DNA from: Ornithinibacillus bavariensis
GTDB lineage: Bacteria; Bacillota; Bacilli; Bacillales; Amphibacillaceae
DNA: 64,000 nucleotides
Reading direction: 5' to 3'
NCBI RefSeq assembly: GCF_018333235.1
Contig: NZ_BORP01000001.1
Location: 620,001 to 684,000, forward strand
Position 1 is the first letter of the stretch. Each line of letters opens with the position of its first letter. A program made the position numbers and the translations under genes. Below the pieces are notes generated by a model. That model was given only the letters and a program-made list of their open reading frames with translations. It did no database searches and was not told the origin of the DNA. Positions 45,334 through 55,511 of this stretch are shown in pieces.

Positions 45334-45765
45334 ATGTTCATGGGTGAATTTCAGCATAACTTTGATACAAAGGGAAGAATTATCGTACCTTCTAAGTTCC
45401 GAGAAGAGCTTGGAGAGCGTTTTGTTGTCACCCGTGGTCTTGATAAATGCTTGTTTGCTTACCCCATGAGCGAATGGACTATATTGGAAGAAAAGTTAAA
45501 AAAACTCCCACTCACAAAAAAAGATGCTAGAGCCTTTACGCGATTTTTCTTCTCTGGAGCTGTAGAATGCGAAGTTGATAAGCAGGGAAGAATAAACATA
45601 CCACAGCCTCTACGTAATTATGCAGGTTTAGACAAAGAGTGTGTGGTAATCGGTGTATCCAATCGAATTGAATTCTGGGCTAGCGAAAATTGGGATGATT
45701 ACTTTACTGATTCCGAGGAGTCATTTGCAGAAATTGCCGAGAATTTAATGGATTTTGATATATAA
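45334..45765 (+). CDS. mraZ: Transcriptional regulator MraZ
   Basis: This 143-residue protein has two SpoVT/AbrB-like domains, each with the D-x-K/Q-G-R-I motif (DTKGRI at 11-16, DKQGRI at about 82-87). It binds repeats upstream of its own gene and regulates the division and cell wall cluster. Start at ATG 45334 behind GTGGGGG. First gene of the dcw cluster. Confidence 0.97.
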   Translation: MFMGEFQHNFDTKGRIIVPSKFREELGERFVVTRGLDKCLFAYPMSEWTILEEKLKKLPLTKKDARAFTRFFFSGAVECEVDKQGRINIPQPLRNYAGLDKECVVIGVSNRIEFWASENWDDYFTDSEESFAEIAENLMDFDI

Positions 45766-45797
45766 CCGAAAACGAAATCGCTGAAGTAGGTGTAGTT

Positions 45798-46775
45798 ATG
45801 TTCAAACATTATACAGTACTAAAAGAAGAATCCATCACAGGACTACAGATAAAACCAAATGGTACATATGTGGATTGTACACTAGGTGGTGGAGGTCATT
45901 CAGAAAAAATAGTCTCTCATCTCGATCAAGATGGCTTATTAATTGCGTTTGACCAAGATGCTGACGCCATAAATGCCGCTAATGAAAGACTTTTGCAATA
46001 TCAGGATAGAATCCTATTTATCCACAATAATTTCCGTAACTTGACTGAAGAACTAGACAAGCACTCTATTTCAAAGGTAGATGGAATTCTATTTGACTTA
46101 GGAGTTTCTTCTCCACAGCTAGATAGAGGTGATAGAGGTTTTAGCTATCAGCATGATGCAAAATTGGACATGCGGATGAATCAAGAGCAAGAATTAACAG
46201 CCCATGAAATTGTTAATGATTGGTCATACAATCAGTTAGTCTCGATTTTTTTTCAATATGGAGAAGAGAAATTTTCTAAACAAATTGCTAGAAAAATTGA
46301 AGAGCATCGTAAAATAAAGGCAATAGAAACAACATTTGAATTAGTAGATATTATAAAAGAAGGAATTCCTGCAGCTGCTAGAAGAAAAGGTGGCCATCCA
46401 GCAAAACGAATATTTCAAGCCATACGAATTGCTGTTAATGATGAGCTAAATGCGTTTAATGATGCACTACATCAAGCTGCGCGTCTAGTAGATATGAATG
46501 GTAGGATAGCGGTTATAACCTTTCATTCATTAGAGGATCGAATTTGTAAACAAGCATTTAAAAAATGGAGTACACCAAAAGAAACACCGAGAAATCTACC
46601 AATAATACCAAAAGAATATGAAGCACCATTTAAGATGGTTAGTAAAAAACCAATCGTAGCAGGTAATGAAGAGTTAGAAGAAAATCGAAGATCACGAACA
46701 GCAAAGCTACGAATTGTAGAAAAAGTGAACCCATGGTCTGATGATTTTAAATATGAGGAAGGGTGGAATAAGTAA
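45798..46775 (+). CDS. rsmH: 16S rRNA (cytosine-1402-N4)-methyltransferase
   Basis: The 325-residue SAM-dependent enzyme has [15 protein letters not shown] (motif I), [15 protein letters not shown] and the C-terminal RSRTAKLR sequence of RsmH (MraW). It methylates C1402 of 16S rRNA. The stop codon overlaps the ftsL start by one base. Confidence 0.97.
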   Translation: MFKHYTVLKEESITGLQIKPNGTYVDCTLGGGGHSEKIVSHLDQDGLLIAFDQDADAINAANERLLQYQDRILFIHNNFRNLTEELDKHSISKVDGILFDLGVSSPQLDRGDRGFSYQHDAKLDMRMNQEQELTAHEIVNDWSYNQLVSIFFQYGEEKFSKQIARKIEEHRKIKAIETTFELVDIIKEGIPAAARRKGGHPAKRIFQAIRIAVNDELNAFNDALHQAARLVDMNGRIAVITFHSLEDRICKQAFKKWSTPKETPRNLPIIPKEYEAPFKMVSKKPIVAGNEELEENRRSRTAKLRIVEKVNPWSDDFKYEEGWNK

Positions 46776-47143
46776 TGGCAGCAAATCATGCAAGAAGTTG
46801 GGAGAATTCATATACTTCGTATCGGCCACAAGTCGAGAAAAGAGTAGTAGTACGTAAAGCGGGCTGGATTACAAAGGGTGAAAAAATATTATATTCTGTT
46901 GTAGCTGTCTGCATACTCGTTGCATTATGGTATATCGTATCATTTTCATCCTCCTTGGACACATTGAATCGAAATATACAATCTGTAGAACAAAAGATAA
47001 CTAATCAGCAAGTCGTAAACGAAGGTCTAGGCTTTGAAATAAAAGAATTAAGTAGACCAGAGAGAATTATACAATATGCAAAAGAACATGGTTTGACCAT
47101 TCAAGCAGCAGAGGTAAAGCAGGCTAATTCATACAATCATTAA
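46775..47143 (+). CDS. ftsL: Cell division protein FtsL
   Basis: This 122-residue bitopic protein has a basic cytoplasmic N terminus, one transmembrane helix (about 41-60) and an extracellular leucine-zipper-like coiled coil (about 62-100). It belongs to the FtsL-DivIC-DivIB divisome complex. Position between rsmH and pbpB is the standard one. Confidence 0.93.
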   Translation: MAANHARSWENSYTSYRPQVEKRVVVRKAGWITKGEKILYSVVAVCILVALWYIVSFSSSLDTLNRNIQSVEQKITNQQVVNEGLGFEIKELSRPERIIQYAKEHGLTIQAAEVKQANSYNH

Positions 47144-47158
47144 TCCAGGTGATAAATT

Positions 47159-49405
47159 ATGAAAAAAAATAAAACGACACATGCCATGGCGGGTATTTTA
47201 ATGATTTTATTTGTCGTGGCCTTTTTATTGATATCCGGGCGCTTTTTATACATTCAAGCTTCAGGTTCAGTAGCTGGAGTTTCACTTAACGAGTGGGCGG
47301 ATAATGTTAGGACAACCACTTATACACTAGATTCAGAACGAGGAAAGATTTTTGATAAAAATGGCATGACACTAGCTTATGACATGCCTACTTTTCGAAT
47401 GTATGCTATTGTGACAGATAAATATTCAAAGGATAGTGAGGAGCCACAGCATGTAGTTGACCCTGAAGGTACAGCAGAACAACTGGCTCCTTTGTTAAAT
47501 GTTGATAAAGCCTATTTGTTAGAACGCTTAAATAATGGTGTTAAAAATGGGCAATCACAAATAGAATTTGGTTCTGCAGGGAAAGGAATATCAATACAAA
47601 CGAAAGAAAAAATTGATGCATTAAAGTTACCTGGTATAAAGTTCATTAAAGAAAATTCTCGATATTATCCGAATGGGGTATTTGCTTCCCATATCATAGG
47701 TTTTGCTAGAGAAAAGGAAAACAAAACAGAGAATGGTATAAAAAATGAAATAGTGGGAGTAACTGGTATCGAACATGAGATGGACGATTTGTTAAAGGGC
47801 GCTAACGGATATATATCTTATCAAAGAGATATTTATAATAAAAAACTTTTAGATCCTAATGAAGTGATTCAGATGCCAGATAATGGTGACAATGTATATT
47901 TGACTATTGATCAAAAGATACAAACACTTCTTGAGGATGTCATGACACAGGTGGATAATAAATATAAACCAGAACGGATGTCGGCAATTGTGATGAACCC
48001 TAAAACAGGGGAGATAGTTGCTATGAGTAATCGTCCTAGCTATAATCCGAACAATCCTGAAAATGTGAAAAACTGGTATAACGATGCCATTTCTACTCCG
48101 TTTGAGCCTGGATCAACAATGAAGATGTTTACATGGGCCGCGGCAATAGAATCAGGTGTTTATAATGGGGGAGAACAGTATAAATCTGGTCAATATAAAG
48201 TTGGAAACAATAAACCTGTTGGTGACTTTAATGGTGGAAAAGGATGGGGTATGATCTCCTATGACGAAGGTTTTGCATTATCCTCAAACGTAGCTGCGAG
48301 TAAACTAGTTTGGGAGAAGATGGGACCTGATACGTTTCTAAAGTACTTAAAAGCATTTGATTTTGATAAGGAAACAGATATAGATCTCCCTGGTGAAGTA
48401 GAAGGCCAAATTTTATACAATTATCCTATCGAACAAATTACAACTGCTTTTGGACAGGGAAGCACCACCACTCCCATTCAGATTATGAAGGCTGCAACTG
48501 CAATCGTCAATGATGGGAAAATGGTAAAACCTTATATTATTGATAAAATAGTAGATTCCGATACTGGGAAAGTAATAGAGCAGCATAAACCAGAGGTGGT
48601 CGGAGAACCTATCTCTAAGGATACTGCTAAACAAGTTAGAAATTTACTAATTCAAGCAGTTCAATCGGAACGTGCAACCGGAAGTAGATTTAAGTTAGAC
48701 GATTATTCTGTTGGAGGTAAGACTGGTACAGCTCAGATTCCTAATCCAGATGGTGGGGGTTATTTACGTGGTCAAGAAAATTACGTATTCTCCTTTCTAG
48801 GAATGGCACCAGCAGATGATCCAGAGCTAATGATGTATGTATCTATTAAACAGCCAACCCTAGAATTCGAATCTGGAATTGAATCGGGTTCAGTACCAGT
48901 ATCCTTTATTTTTAATAATGTGATGGAGAATGCCTTACATTATTGGAATATCGAACCTGATAAAGGTGAGATAACCGAGGTATCAGATTATAAGATTCCT
49001 AATTTAATCAATAAATCTACAGAAGAAGTTAAAGGTATTTTAAATTCTGCGAAAGTAAGCTATAGTGTGATTGGATCTGGTAATAAGGTTGTGAAGTTGA
49101 GTGTAGAAGAGGGCAATAAAGTCTTACCGAATGAGCGTGTTTTACTTCTTACTAACGATCCTGCCATGCCAAACATTATTGGCTGGTCACAGCGAGATGT
49201 TCTAAAGCTAGGAGAAATGGTAGGACTTAAGACAGAAATTATTGGAAACGGATATGTTACCTCACAAAGTATTCCGGAGGGCACTAAACTAGGAGAAAAT
49301 AGTTATCTAGGAGTAGAACTGAAAACGCCAATGGAAGTAAAGAAAACGAAACCAAACGATAATAGTAAAAACAATCAAGCACAATCTAACGACACATTTG
49401 AATAG
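47159..49405 (+). CDS. pbpB: Penicillin-binding protein 2B
   Basis: This 748-residue class B transpeptidase is the septal partner of FtsW. An N-terminal transmembrane anchor (about 11-31) is followed by the pedestal (about 60-230), then the transpeptidase domain with S319-T-M-K322, S-S-N and K521-T-G. Two PASTA domains (about 605-665 and 668-725) and a Lys/Asn-rich tail follow. The vegetative PBP2B has two PASTA domains, which separates it from SpoVD. Confidence 0.96.
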   Translation: MKKNKTTHAMAGILMILFVVAFLLISGRFLYIQASGSVAGVSLNEWADNVRTTTYTLDSERGKIFDKNGMTLAYDMPTFRMYAIVTDKYSKDSEEPQHVVDPEGTAEQLAPLLNVDKAYLLERLNNGVKNGQSQIEFGSAGKGISIQTKEKIDALKLPGIKFIKENSRYYPNGVFASHIIGFAREKENKTENGIKNEIVGVTGIEHEMDDLLKGANGYISYQRDIYNKKLLDPNEVIQMPDNGDNVYLTIDQKIQTLLEDVMTQVDNKYKPERMSAIVMNPKTGEIVAMSNRPSYNPNNPENVKNWYNDAISTPFEPGSTMKMFTWAAAIESGVYNGGEQYKSGQYKVGNNKPVGDFNGGKGWGMISYDEGFALSSNVAASKLVWEKMGPDTFLKYLKAFDFDKETDIDLPGEVEGQILYNYPIEQITTAFGQGSTTTPIQIMKAATAIVNDGKMVKPYIIDKIVDSDTGKVIEQHKPEVVGEPISKDTAKQVRNLLIQAVQSERATGSRFKLDDYSVGGKTGTAQIPNPDGGGYLRGQENYVFSFLGMAPADDPELMMYVSIKQPTLEFESGIESGSVPVSFIFNNVMENALHYWNIEPDKGEITEVSDYKIPNLINKSTEEVKGILNSAKVSYSVIGSGNKVVKLSVEEGNKVLPNERVLLLTNDPAMPNIIGWSQRDVLKLGEMVGLKTEIIGNGYVTSQSIPEGTKLGENSYLGVELKTPMEVKKTKPNDNSKNNQAQSNDTFE

Positions 49406-49491
49406 TTTACCATAGAAAAACAGTGTTCTAATCAGTTTTTTTAAACATATAGTTGATACAAGCCTACCTATGTATGTGAAGGAGATGGAAG

Positions 49492-51441
49492 ATGAAACGA
49501 GTATCAACGGTAACAGTTAGAAAACGATTAGTCGCTGTTTTTCTTATTGGTTTAATTGTATTTGGGATAATCGATCTTCGATTAGGCTATGTTCAATTTG
49601 TACTCGGTGATCAGCTTATGGAAAAAGCCGACGAATCATGGAGTAGAAATATTGCTTTTCAACCTGAACGAGGACACATTTTGGATGTGAATGGAGAAAT
49701 TTTGGCAGAAAACGTTACTGCACCTTCTGTTGTAGTGGTACCTAGGCAGATCACAAACCCGGAGGATACTGCAAAGAAGTTAGCTGAAATCTTGGACATG
49801 CCTGAGAAGAAAGCATTCGAATATGTTACGAAATCAGCTAGTTCTGTTAATATTCATCCAGAAGGAAGAAAATTAACGGAAGAACAGGAAAGAGCTGTCC
49901 GAACCTTAAATTTAGAAGGTGTATATTTAGCAAAGGATTCCATTAGGCATTACCCGTTCGGTGACGATTTAGCGCATGTATTAGGTTTTGCGGGAATTGA
50001 TAATCAGGGTCTTATGGGTCTAGAGTTGTATTATGATGATATGCTTGATGGTGAAGAAGGAAGCTTGTCCTTCTATTCTGATGCAAAAGGTAGGCGTTTA
50101 AACCAGTTGGCCGATGTGTATAAACCACCAAAAGATGGCTTTGACTTGGTTACCACAATTGATTCTAGGATTCAAACGATTATGGAAAGAGAGATGGATT
50201 TAGCAGTCGCAAAATACAATCCTGATGGTGCTTTAGCGATTGCCGTAGACCCCAAAACTGGTGGTATATTGGCGATGACATCAAGACCTAATTTTAATCC
50301 TGAAAATTATCAAGAGGTGGATTCAACCGTTTATAACCGAAATTTACCAATATGGAGTACATATGAACCTGGTTCCACCTTTAAAATTATTACACTTGCA
50401 GCGGCATTAGAAGAAAAAATTGTAGATTTACAAAATGACCACTTCCATGATCCAGGTCATGTGGAAGTAGGGGGAGCAAGACTTCGGTGTTGGAAACCTG
50501 GTGGACACGGTAGCCAAACGTTCCTAGAAGTTGTTCAAAATTCATGTAACCCCGGCTTTGTTCATCTAGGTGAGGAATTAGGAAAGGAAAAGCTATTTAG
50601 CTATATTAAAAAATTCGGTTTTGGATCTGAAACGGGAATTGATCTTCAAGGTGAAGGGTCAGGGATTCTATTTAAAGAAGAGAATGTTGGCCCTGTGGAA
50701 CTAGCTACTACAGCATTTGGTCAGGGAGTTTCAGTTACACCAATTCAACAGGTCATGGCTGTTTCTGCAACGATAAACGGTGGATATCTGTATGAGCCAC
50801 ATATTGCAAAGGAATGGCTAAATCCTCAAACAAAAGAAGTAGTATCAAAGATAGAGCCGAAATTAAGAGGTCGAGTTATTTCTAGTGAGACCTCTGATGA
50901 AATTCGCAAGGCACTAGAGAGTGTTGTTGCAAAAGGAACTGGTAGACCTGCATATGTTGATGGTTATCGGGTAGGAGGAAAGACAGGAACTGCTCAAAAG
51001 GTAGGTCCAAATGGTGGATATTTGGAAAATAACCATATTGTTTCCTTTATCGGTTTTGCACCAGCAGATGATCCGCAAATTGTAGTATATGTGGCGGTCG
51101 ATAATCCAAAAGGAGTTCGACAATTTGGTGGAACAGTTGCAGCACCAATTGTCGGAACTATTATTGGTGATAGCTTGCCAGTCATGGGGGTAAAACCTAG
51201 AAAAGATGGATTAGATAAAGAATATATTTGGCCAGAACAACCAAAGGTAGAGGTTCCAGACTTAATTGGGTTGCCTAAAAGTGAGTTAGTTAAGATGATG
51301 TCAGATCTTTCCATTGAATCTAGTGGTAAGGGTGACTATATTATTAATCAGGACCCTGACCCAGGAACAAAGGTAGATGCAGGATCAAAAATTCGAATTT
51401 ACCTGTCAGACGATAATAAAGACAAAAAAGATAACGAATAG
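49492..51441 (+). CDS. spoVD: Sporulation-specific penicillin-binding protein SpoVD
   Basis: This 649-residue class B PBP has an N-terminal anchor, a pedestal domain, the transpeptidase active site S295-T-F-K298 with GGKTGTAQ, and a single C-terminal PASTA domain (about 585-640). It works with SpoVE to make spore cortex peptidoglycan between the forespore membranes. It lies between pbpB and murE as in B. subtilis. GGAG precedes the ATG. A mother-cell promoter should lie in the 86-base gap, but only a weak GATACAAG (49455) was seen. Confidence 0.95.
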   Translation: MKRVSTVTVRKRLVAVFLIGLIVFGIIDLRLGYVQFVLGDQLMEKADESWSRNIAFQPERGHILDVNGEILAENVTAPSVVVVPRQITNPEDTAKKLAEILDMPEKKAFEYVTKSASSVNIHPEGRKLTEEQERAVRTLNLEGVYLAKDSIRHYPFGDDLAHVLGFAGIDNQGLMGLELYYDDMLDGEEGSLSFYSDAKGRRLNQLADVYKPPKDGFDLVTTIDSRIQTIMEREMDLAVAKYNPDGALAIAVDPKTGGILAMTSRPNFNPENYQEVDSTVYNRNLPIWSTYEPGSTFKIITLAAALEEKIVDLQNDHFHDPGHVEVGGARLRCWKPGGHGSQTFLEVVQNSCNPGFVHLGEELGKEKLFSYIKKFGFGSETGIDLQGEGSGILFKEENVGPVELATTAFGQGVSVTPIQQVMAVSATINGGYLYEPHIAKEWLNPQTKEVVSKIEPKLRGRVISSETSDEIRKALESVVAKGTGRPAYVDGYRVGGKTGTAQKVGPNGGYLENNHIVSFIGFAPADDPQIVVYVAVDNPKGVRQFGGTVAAPIVGTIIGDSLPVMGVKPRKDGLDKEYIWPEQPKVEVPDLIGLPKSELVKMMSDLSIESSGKGDYIINQDPDPGTKVDAGSKIRIYLSDDNKDKKDNE

Positions 51442-51482
51442 TTTGTACGAGAAAATTCATGTCTAAGAAGAAAAGAAAATGA

Positions 51483-51511
51483 TTCAGAAAGACTTTCATT
51501 TTTGTTATAAT
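51483..51511 (+). promoter_or_regulatory. Promoter of murE
   Basis: TTCAGA (51483-51488) and a consensus TATAAT (51506-51511) are 17 bases apart. The predicted transcript begins at about 51518, just before the perfect hairpin 51522-51556. Confidence 0.65.
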
Positions 51512-51521
51512 GGATAAGATT

Positions 51522-51556
51522 GAATATATAAGAGGGTACCTCCCTCTTATATATTC
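51522..51556 (+). promoter_or_regulatory. Perfect hairpin at the 5' end of the murE transcript
   Basis: A 15-bp stem without mismatch (51522-51536 with 51542-51556) and the loop TACCT. No T-run follows, so termination of spoVD is unlikely. It more likely protects the mRNA 5' end or acts on readthrough from spoVD. Confidence 0.6.
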
Positions 51557-51600
51557 ATGAGAGAATCGTATAATGGAGAAATAAAGGAAGGATGTCATAT

Positions 51601-53076
51601 ATGAGACTGAAAGAAATTCTTTCCTTATATCCATTTTCGGAACAATTCTCTGATACCTATGACATTGAAATCAACGAAATCAAAATGGATTCTAGGGAGA
51701 TAACCAAAGGAGACTTATTTGTTTGTATAAGTGGTTTTACGGTGGATGGACATGATTATGTTAATGAAGCAATTACCAATGGAGCTGTAGTAATTGTAGC
51801 AGAAAAAAATATCACAGCTTCTGTTCCAGTTATAGTCGTTTCTGACACGATTAGATTTTTAGCAATGGCAGCCGCAAAATATTATGACTTTCCCACTAAT
51901 TCGGTTCCGCTAATTGGTGTTACTGGAACAAATGGAAAAACTACCGTTACATACCTTCTAGAAAAAATATTTCAACTTCATGCAAATAAAACAGCAGTTA
52001 TCGGCACAATCCATATGAAGATTGCAGAAAAAGTATATCCAGTAGATAATACAACTCCTGATGCATTATTCTTACAGAAAACCTTTCGAAAAATGGTTGA
52101 CGAAGGAGTAGACCGGATCATAATGGAGGTATCCTCCCATGCACTTGACCAAGGAAGGGTATATGGTTGCGATTATAATATAGCCATTTTCACTAACCTG
52201 ACACAAGATCATTTAGATTATCATGATTCGATGGAGGACTATCTCCGGGCAAAAAGTCTTTTATTTGCTCAAATGGGCAATGCATATCGATTAAATGATA
52301 GGAAATATGCCATCATCAATCATGATGATCCAGCATGTAAAAAATTAAAACGTGCAACCTCACAAGCAATAATTACGTATGGAATAGAAAAAGATTCTTT
52401 GATTATGGCAAAATCCATTCGTCTAACTCCATCTGGAACGCAGTTTTTATTATGTACCCCTAGAGGAAATGTGGAAATCAGGAGTAATTTAATCGGTAAA
52501 TTTAATGTGTCGAATATGTTAGCTGCGAGTAGTGCGGCACTAGTTACAGGAGTACCATTATTGACGATAAAAAAAGCATTAGAAAGCATAAAAGGTGTTC
52601 ATGGACGGTTTGAGCTGGTTCAGCATCAACATCCCTTTTCAGTGATTGTAGATTATGCACATACACCAGACTCGCTTGAAAATGTATTAAAGACTATCCG
52701 TGAATTTGCAAAACAAAAGGTATATGTGGTAGTTGGCTGTGGCGGCGACCGTGATCGAACAAAAAGGCCTTTAATGGCAAAGATAGCAATAAAATATGCC
52801 GATAATGCAATTTTCACATCCGATAATCCTCGTACAGAGGATCCGAATGACATTTTATCCGATATGACAGAAGGTCTTCCAGATTCATTTGGAAGCTATG
52901 AGGTTATAATTAACCGGAAAAAGGCAATCTTCTATGCCATCCAGCAAGCGAAAGAGGACGATGTAATTCTAATTGCTGGAAAGGGACATGAAACATATCA
53001 ACTGGTTGGGCATACGAAGTATCATTTTGATGATCGAGAAGTTGCCAAAGAAGCATTGATAGCTAAGGAGACATGA
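51601..53076 (+). CDS. murE: UDP-MurNAc-tripeptide synthetase (meso-diaminopimelate adding)
   Basis: This 491-residue Mur ligase has the ATP-binding GVTGTNGKTT, the central domain HRFE-like HGRFELV, and the D-N-P-R motif (TSDNPRTEDP) that selects meso-diaminopimelate rather than lysine. The cell wall is therefore expected to be the direct mDAP type. ATG 51601 has GGAAGG 10 nt before; an ATG three codons earlier abuts that site. The stop overlaps the murF start region. Confidence 0.96.
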   Translation: MRLKEILSLYPFSEQFSDTYDIEINEIKMDSREITKGDLFVCISGFTVDGHDYVNEAITNGAVVIVAEKNITASVPVIVVSDTIRFLAMAAAKYYDFPTNSVPLIGVTGTNGKTTVTYLLEKIFQLHANKTAVIGTIHMKIAEKVYPVDNTTPDALFLQKTFRKMVDEGVDRIIMEVSSHALDQGRVYGCDYNIAIFTNLTQDHLDYHDSMEDYLRAKSLLFAQMGNAYRLNDRKYAIINHDDPACKKLKRATSQAIITYGIEKDSLIMAKSIRLTPSGTQFLLCTPRGNVEIRSNLIGKFNVSNMLAASSAALVTGVPLLTIKKALESIKGVHGRFELVQHQHPFSVIVDYAHTPDSLENVLKTIREFAKQKVYVVVGCGGDRDRTKRPLMAKIAIKYADNAIFTSDNPRTEDPNDILSDMTEGLPDSFGSYEVIINRKKAIFYAIQQAKEDDVILIAGKGHETYQLVGHTKYHFDDREVAKEALIAKET

Positions 53077-53078
53077 AG

Positions 53079-54437
53079 ATGTTATTTACTTTGAATTGGC
53101 TTCAGACAATTTTTCCGAATACGAATGGAGAAATTACTGGACATACAGAAATAAAACAAGTTATTACAAATAGCAGAATCGAAACAAGTGATGCATTATT
53201 TATACCAATAATAGGTGAGCATTTTGACGGACACGATTTCATTTTACAAGCCTATGAAAATGGTATTACTGCAGCATTATGGGACATGAAAAAGTCTGTA
53301 CCAGATCAATTACCTAGGGATTTTCCTATTTTTTATGTTGAGGATACTACAAAAGCATTACAGCATTTGGCAAGTTGTTACCGTGATGAAGTAAATCCAA
53401 TTGTTATTGGTATAACAGGATCCAATGGTAAGACAACAACGAAAGACATTGTATCTTCTATTACGAAAGAGAAATATAAAACACATTTTACAAATGGTAA
53501 TTTCAATAATGAGTTTGGTGTACCTTTTACGATCCTTTCTATGGACAGAGATACGGAAGTTCTAGTATTAGAGATGGGGATGAGTAGTTTTGGTGAAATT
53601 GAATTGCTTTCCAAAATAGCGAAACCAGACTATGCCATTATCACTAATATTGGGGAATCCCATATTGAATATTTAGGATCACGTGAAGGGATTGCGAAGG
53701 CGAAATTAGAGATTACTAGTGGTCTTAAACCAACTGGAAAGTTAATCATTGATGGAGATGAGGCGTTACTCTCTCATGTCCATGCCAATTCCAATGTTAA
53801 AAAGGTAGGGTTTAGTGAGGATAATGATTTTGTTATCACTAATATTCAGCTGCACCATCATCAAACTACCTTTTCAGCATCTGATGAGAATTCTTATACG
53901 GTTTCATTACTTGGTAAGCACAATGCCAAAAATGCTTCATATGGTATTGTACTAGGGAAACTATTAGACATTAGCGTAGAACAGATACAGCATGCATTAT
54001 CATCCCTTACTGTAACAGGCATGCGTTTTGAAATGTTAACAGGAGAGAATGGCGTATCTATTATTAATGATGCCTATAATGCATCTCCTACTTCTATGAT
54101 AGCTGCAATTCAAGTAGTAAAGGAAATGAGTGGTTTTCAACATAAAGTATTAGTATTAGGTGATATTTATGAGTTAGGGAAAGACTCTCGCACTCTTCAT
54201 AAAACTGTCGCAGAAGTAATTGATGACAGTCCTACAGCTGTATATACGGTTGGTGAGGATTCTTCAGTGATAGCCGAAATAGTTCGAAAAAAATATCCTA
54301 ATCTTACGGTGAAACATTTCCATCAAAAAGAGGACATTCTACCTGAGCTGAAACGTTTTTTAAGCAAGGATTCACTTATATTATTTAAAGCTTCCAGAGG
54401 AATGGAGCTAGAATCAATAATTGACAAAATAAAGTAG
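53079..54437 (+). CDS. murF: UDP-MurNAc-pentapeptide synthetase (D-Ala-D-Ala adding)
   Basis: The 452-residue Mur ligase has [13 protein letters not shown] and the NNEFGVPFT and MGMSSFGEI motifs of MurF. The second ATG (53079) is 8 nt after GGAG; the first (53073) overlaps the murE stop and is only 2 nt from it. It adds D-Ala-D-Ala to the UDP-MurNAc tripeptide. Confidence 0.95.
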   Translation: MLFTLNWLQTIFPNTNGEITGHTEIKQVITNSRIETSDALFIPIIGEHFDGHDFILQAYENGITAALWDMKKSVPDQLPRDFPIFYVEDTTKALQHLASCYRDEVNPIVIGITGSNGKTTTKDIVSSITKEKYKTHFTNGNFNNEFGVPFTILSMDRDTEVLVLEMGMSSFGEIELLSKIAKPDYAIITNIGESHIEYLGSREGIAKAKLEITSGLKPTGKLIIDGDEALLSHVHANSNVKKVGFSEDNDFVITNIQLHHHQTTFSASDENSYTVSLLGKHNAKNASYGIVLGKLLDISVEQIQHALSSLTVTGMRFEMLTGENGVSIINDAYNASPTSMIAAIQVVKEMSGFQHKVLVLGDIYELGKDSRTLHKTVAEVIDDSPTAVYTVGEDSSVIAEIVRKKYPNLTVKHFHQKEDILPELKRFLSKDSLILFKASRGMELESIIDKIK

Positions 54438-54524
54438 TGCATCAATGGGAATTACAACACGACGATCCATAGAATAGATACAGTTTTTTTGGTTGGACGG
54501 TTGGTAATATAAGGAGGAAGAATT

Positions 54525-55511
54525 GTGGATATAATTGTACTAATCATAACATTAGCGATAGCGTTTTTAATTGCCGTCCTATTGTCTCCAATTTTAATTC
54601 CGTTTTTAAGGCGTTTAAAGTTTGGACAAAGCATACGGGAAGAGGGACCAAAGTCTCACATGAAGAAAAAAGGTACTCCTACAATGGGAGGTATCATGAT
54701 TGTTCTAAGTATAATAGCTACATCGCTAATTATGGGTTATAAATATGGTCAAGGAGATATAGGTTATGAAATAGGGCTTCTCCTATTTGTCCTTATAGGA
54801 TATGGGCTATTAGGATTTTTAGATGATTATATAAAGGTTGCCCTGAAAAGAAATCTAGGTCTAACTTCTAGGCAAAAATTAATAGGACAACTGATAATTG
54901 CAATAATCTTTTATATTATTTTAAAGAAAAACGAGTTTCCAACCTATATACAAATACCTGGAACTGATATTCAATGGGATTTAGGAATTGGTTATGCATT
55001 ATTAATTATTTTTATGCTAGTTGGAGCTTCTAATGCCGTCAATCTAACTGACGGTTTGGATGGGCTATTAGCAGGCACAGCAGCAATTGCATTTGGTGCA
55101 TTTGGTATACTAGCTTGGTACATTAATTCGCAAAGTGAAGTCTCTATCTTTGCATTAGCTGTTGTTGGCGCATTATTAGGTTTTCTTGTATTTAATGCAC
55201 ATCCTGCTAAGGTCTTTATGGGAGATACAGGTTCTCTAGCTTTAGGTGGAGCAATTGCAGCAGTTGCTATTTTAACAAAACTTGAGATTCTATTGGTTAT
55301 TATTGGTGGAGTCTTTGTTATGGAAACTCTATCGGTAATTATCCAAGTAATTTCTTTTAAAACTACCGGAAAAAGGGTATTTAAAATGAGTCCACTACAT
55401 CACCACTATGAACTTGTTGGTTGGTCTGAATGGAGAGTTGTAACAACGTTCTGGTTCATGGGGCTTGTTTTTGCTGCTCTAGGTATATACATCGAGGTGT
55501 GGTTAGGTTGA
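54525..55511 (+). CDS. mraY: Phospho-MurNAc-pentapeptide transferase
   Basis: The 328-residue polytopic enzyme has about ten transmembrane helices. [16 protein letters not shown] with the D-D metal pair, NLTDGLDGL and the HHHYE-like [11 protein letters not shown] motifs are visible. It transfers phospho-MurNAc-pentapeptide to undecaprenyl phosphate to form lipid I. It starts at GTG 54525 with AGGAGG upstream. Confidence 0.97.
   Translation: MDIIVLIITLAIAFLIAVLLSPILIPFLRRLKFGQSIREEGPKSHMKKKGTPTMGGIMIVLSIIATSLIMGYKYGQGDIGYEIGLLLFVLIGYGLLGFLDDYIKVALKRNLGLTSRQKLIGQLIIAIIFYIILKKNEFPTYIQIPGTDIQWDLGIGYALLIIFMLVGASNAVNLTDGLDGLLAGTAAIAFGAFGILAWYINSQSEVSIFALAVVGALLGFLVFNAHPAKVFMGDTGSLALGGAIAAVAILTKLEILLVIIGGVFVMETLSVIIQVISFKTTGKRVFKMSPLHHHYELVGWSEWRVVTTFWFMGLVFAALGIYIEVWLG

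Noticed and set aside
55430-55507. N-terminal extension of murD inside mraY
   Set aside because: The 26 extra codons lie in another frame of mraY and lack family similarity; TTG 55508 with GAGGTG gives the normal MurD length.
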